From NCBI GenBank assembly GCA_003254905.1, contig QANU01098899.1, positions 248,001-312,000 on the forward strand: a stretch of DNA of 64,000 bases. The letters are read 5' to 3'. The DNA comes from Nissolia schottii. Its lineage: Eukaryota; Streptophyta; Magnoliopsida; Fabales; Fabaceae. This document shows positions 62,090 to 64,000 of this stretch, one piece after another. Under the pieces are notes generated by a model. The model had not been told where the DNA came from. It ran no database searches and saw only the letters and a list, made by a program, of their open reading frames with translations. Position 1 is the first letter of the stretch. Every line of letters starts with the position of its first letter. The translations under genes were made by a program, and so were the position numbers.

Positions 62090-63490
62090 TCGTATAAATG
62101 AAAGATGAATACAAATGATATGAAAGAATGAATTTTATAGAGAAAAATCCCATAGAAGAAAGGAGCAGGGAACAAAAGGAAAGGCGAAGCAAACAAAGCA
62201 CAAGGAAGAAGCAGAGAAGCACACCGCTTAGCGGTCCCATAGGCCGTTCAACGGCCTAGTACTTCATAGTGAAGTAACTTGAGGATGAAGCAACCTCTAC
62301 AAGCCACCCTGCAACCCCTGTAGCCGCCCTGACACCGCTCAGCGCCCTACACGCTGCTCAGCGGTGTGACGGGATAATGTCATAGCAGAGCCGCCTTTCA
62401 AAAAAGAGAAGATTTCAGGGTGAAGAAGGTTGCGCCGCTTAGCGGTGCCCTGAGGCCGCTCAATGGCCTTCGAGAAAATTCCCTATAAATAGGGCCCTGC
62501 ATTCAGCATTGTTCACCACTTCTCCCACTGCATTTCTCACATATAGAATCCGAGTTTAGTGTGTTGTTACAACAAAGAGGAGGTTAGAACAGGAGCCAAG
62601 AGAGGTCGAGAAGCACGACGGTCCTTGTCATAATGGTGTGAGAACGTGTCATGGTAAGTGTTCATAACCTTGCCTCTGAGATTTCCTCTTGTAAGATGGG
62701 TTTATAATCCTCTTGTTGTTGGGATTTTGATAAATGTTATAGCATGATTGTATCCATACGACTTTTGCATGAATGATTATATCTATTTATTTGATTTACA
62801 TGAATTGATTTTACGCTTAAAGCGTTCAACTATCTAAATGTTGTTTTGTAACTTAATACTTGTGAGTGAAAACTACATTGTTAAGTTGGAATCAAATCAA
62901 TATTTAATTTAGTTAACTAGAGCTCGAACCTAAACCAAATTGTTGCGAGTGAAAATTGCATCACTAAGGTTGGAACTAAATCAACTCATCTAATAAACCT
63001 ATTTGCTAGAAATAAAATTAGGGTTATTAGTCATTTTAACATCTGGAATAACGTTGGTTTATTTTGTTAGTTTGAGCAAGAAATTGACAGAATAATGAAG
63101 GAAACCTAATAATCTTTTCATGCTTGAAAAAGATGATTAAGATAAGAACTGGTGGCGAGAAATCAAAGGAATGATAATTCATATGCATTGAGTACATGAA
63201 TACAAGAAACTGTAATATGACTGTAATATGAGTCAATACCCAACAAGCTTCCTAATCTACCTCTAATTTGTTGTCATTTTATCTTGTATTTATTTTCTTG
63301 TCTTTATCTTAAAATCAATTTACCAATCACTCACCTTATTGTTTAATTAACAAACTCAAGAATGGCTTTATTCAATTCCCTGTGGATACGACTATATACG
63401 ACTATACTGTAATTGAATCCCTTGAGGATTTGAAAGCTGTAAAGACGGATATATAAAACAACGAGAGTGCAAAAATAAGCTTTCAACACC
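62090..63490 (+). mobile_element. LTR-like block with TATA box and repeated CGCTTAGCGG motifs
   Basis: The block has short palindromic motifs ACCGCTTAGCGGT (62223), CACCGCTCAGCGC (62333), GCTCAGCGG (62356) and CGCTTAGCGGT (62435), then a TATA box (CTATAAATAGGGCC, 62483) and leader-like sequence. Near the right end AATTCCCTGTGGATACGAC (63376) and a CA end near 63487 resemble plant retrotransposon LTRs. No coding domains are visible, so it is probably a solo LTR. Both limits are estimates. Confidence 0.5.
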
Positions 63491-63559
63491 TAACACCCAT
63501 GTGAAACGTGTCATTATGCCTAACACCCATATGAACATTGATTTGGGTTACATAAATGT

Positions 63560-64000
63560 TTTAGGCTTAGGTTTAGGGTTTAAGGTTAGGGTTAGGGTTT
63601 AAGTTTAAGGTTAATGGTAGGTTTTAGGGTTATGGCTAAGGTTAAGGTTAGGGTTTAAGATTAAGGTTAGGTTATGGTTTAGGGTTTAAGATTAGGATTA
63701 TGATTTAATTTTAATGTTATGGTTAGGTTTTAGGATTTAGGAGTAAGGTTAAGGTTAGGGTTAGGTTATGGTTTAGGGTTTAAGGTTAAGGTTAGGATTT
63801 AGGGTTAGGGTTAGGTTATGGTTTAGGGTTTAAGGTTAGGATTATGGTTTAGTTTTAAGGCTAAGGTTAAGGTTAGGGTTTATGGTTAGGTTTAGGGTTT
63901 AAGGTTAATGTTATGATTTAGGGATAAGGTTAGGGTTTAGGGGTATGGTTAGGGTTAGACTTAGGTTTAAGGTTTAATATTAGGGTCTAGAGTTTAGGAT
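63560..64000 (+). repeat. Degenerate telomere-like repeat array
   Basis: Continuous variants of TTTAGGG, such as GGTTTAGGGTTTAAGGTTA, AGGGTTAGG and GGTTATGGTTTAGGG, run to the end of the window. All units are G-rich on the plus strand. Perfect TTTAGGG heptamers are interspersed with 6-8 base variants, so this is an old interstitial or subterminal tract, not a functional chromosome end. Confidence 0.85.

Overview
The window is nuclear DNA from a flowering plant, probably a legume. The genes are intron-rich with GT-AG junctions and the intergenic DNA is AT-rich and full of transposon remains. The proteins read like eudicot orthologs. The legume assignment is an inference from overall likeness, not a proof. 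The sequence is draft: there is one 201-base N block (5148-5348) and four single Ns (16642, 33446, 55356, 56488), several of which coincide with odd structure.

Left part (about 0.5-32 kb) is gene-dense. It holds a BARD1-type RING/PHD/BRCT protein (minus), a PSAT1-type phospholipid:sterol acyltransferase (plus), a Rho GDP-dissociation inhibitor (minus) and an NPGR2-type calmodulin-binding TPR protein (minus). Splicing phases close for all four except where Ns interrupt BARD1 and PSAT1. BARD1 and PSAT1 are divergent neighbours, an order I recall from Arabidopsis chromosome 1.

Middle part (about 33-49 kb) is a duplicated segment. A small plant gene family of unknown function occurs twice on the minus strand: an apparently intact copy at 45.2-45.7 kb and a decayed copy at 35.3-35.9 kb. 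The flanks and TATA box are duplicated too. Copy 1 is swollen by a tandem array of about 0.5-kb units, Stowaway-like MITEs, a SINE-like insertion and a hAT element that itself holds a solo LTR. Copy 2 is swollen by a 1.56-kb non-autonomous Mutator-like element with a perfect 9-bp target duplication.

Right part (about 50-64 kb) starts with a long-chain alcohol oxidase gene (FAO4A type, minus). Next come a near-identical 1.13-kb direct duplication bounded by single Ns, a dead Mutator-like transposase whose in-frame stops in its central part are all TGA, an LTR-like block, and degenerate telomere-type repeats running to the window end.

The genes do not form one pathway: they cover DNA repair/meristem control, sterol ester synthesis, ROP GTPase control, calmodulin signalling and fatty alcohol oxidation. 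I found no convincing new biological system. The most informative material is the layered transposon history, where duplicated copies in the same window act as empty-site controls.
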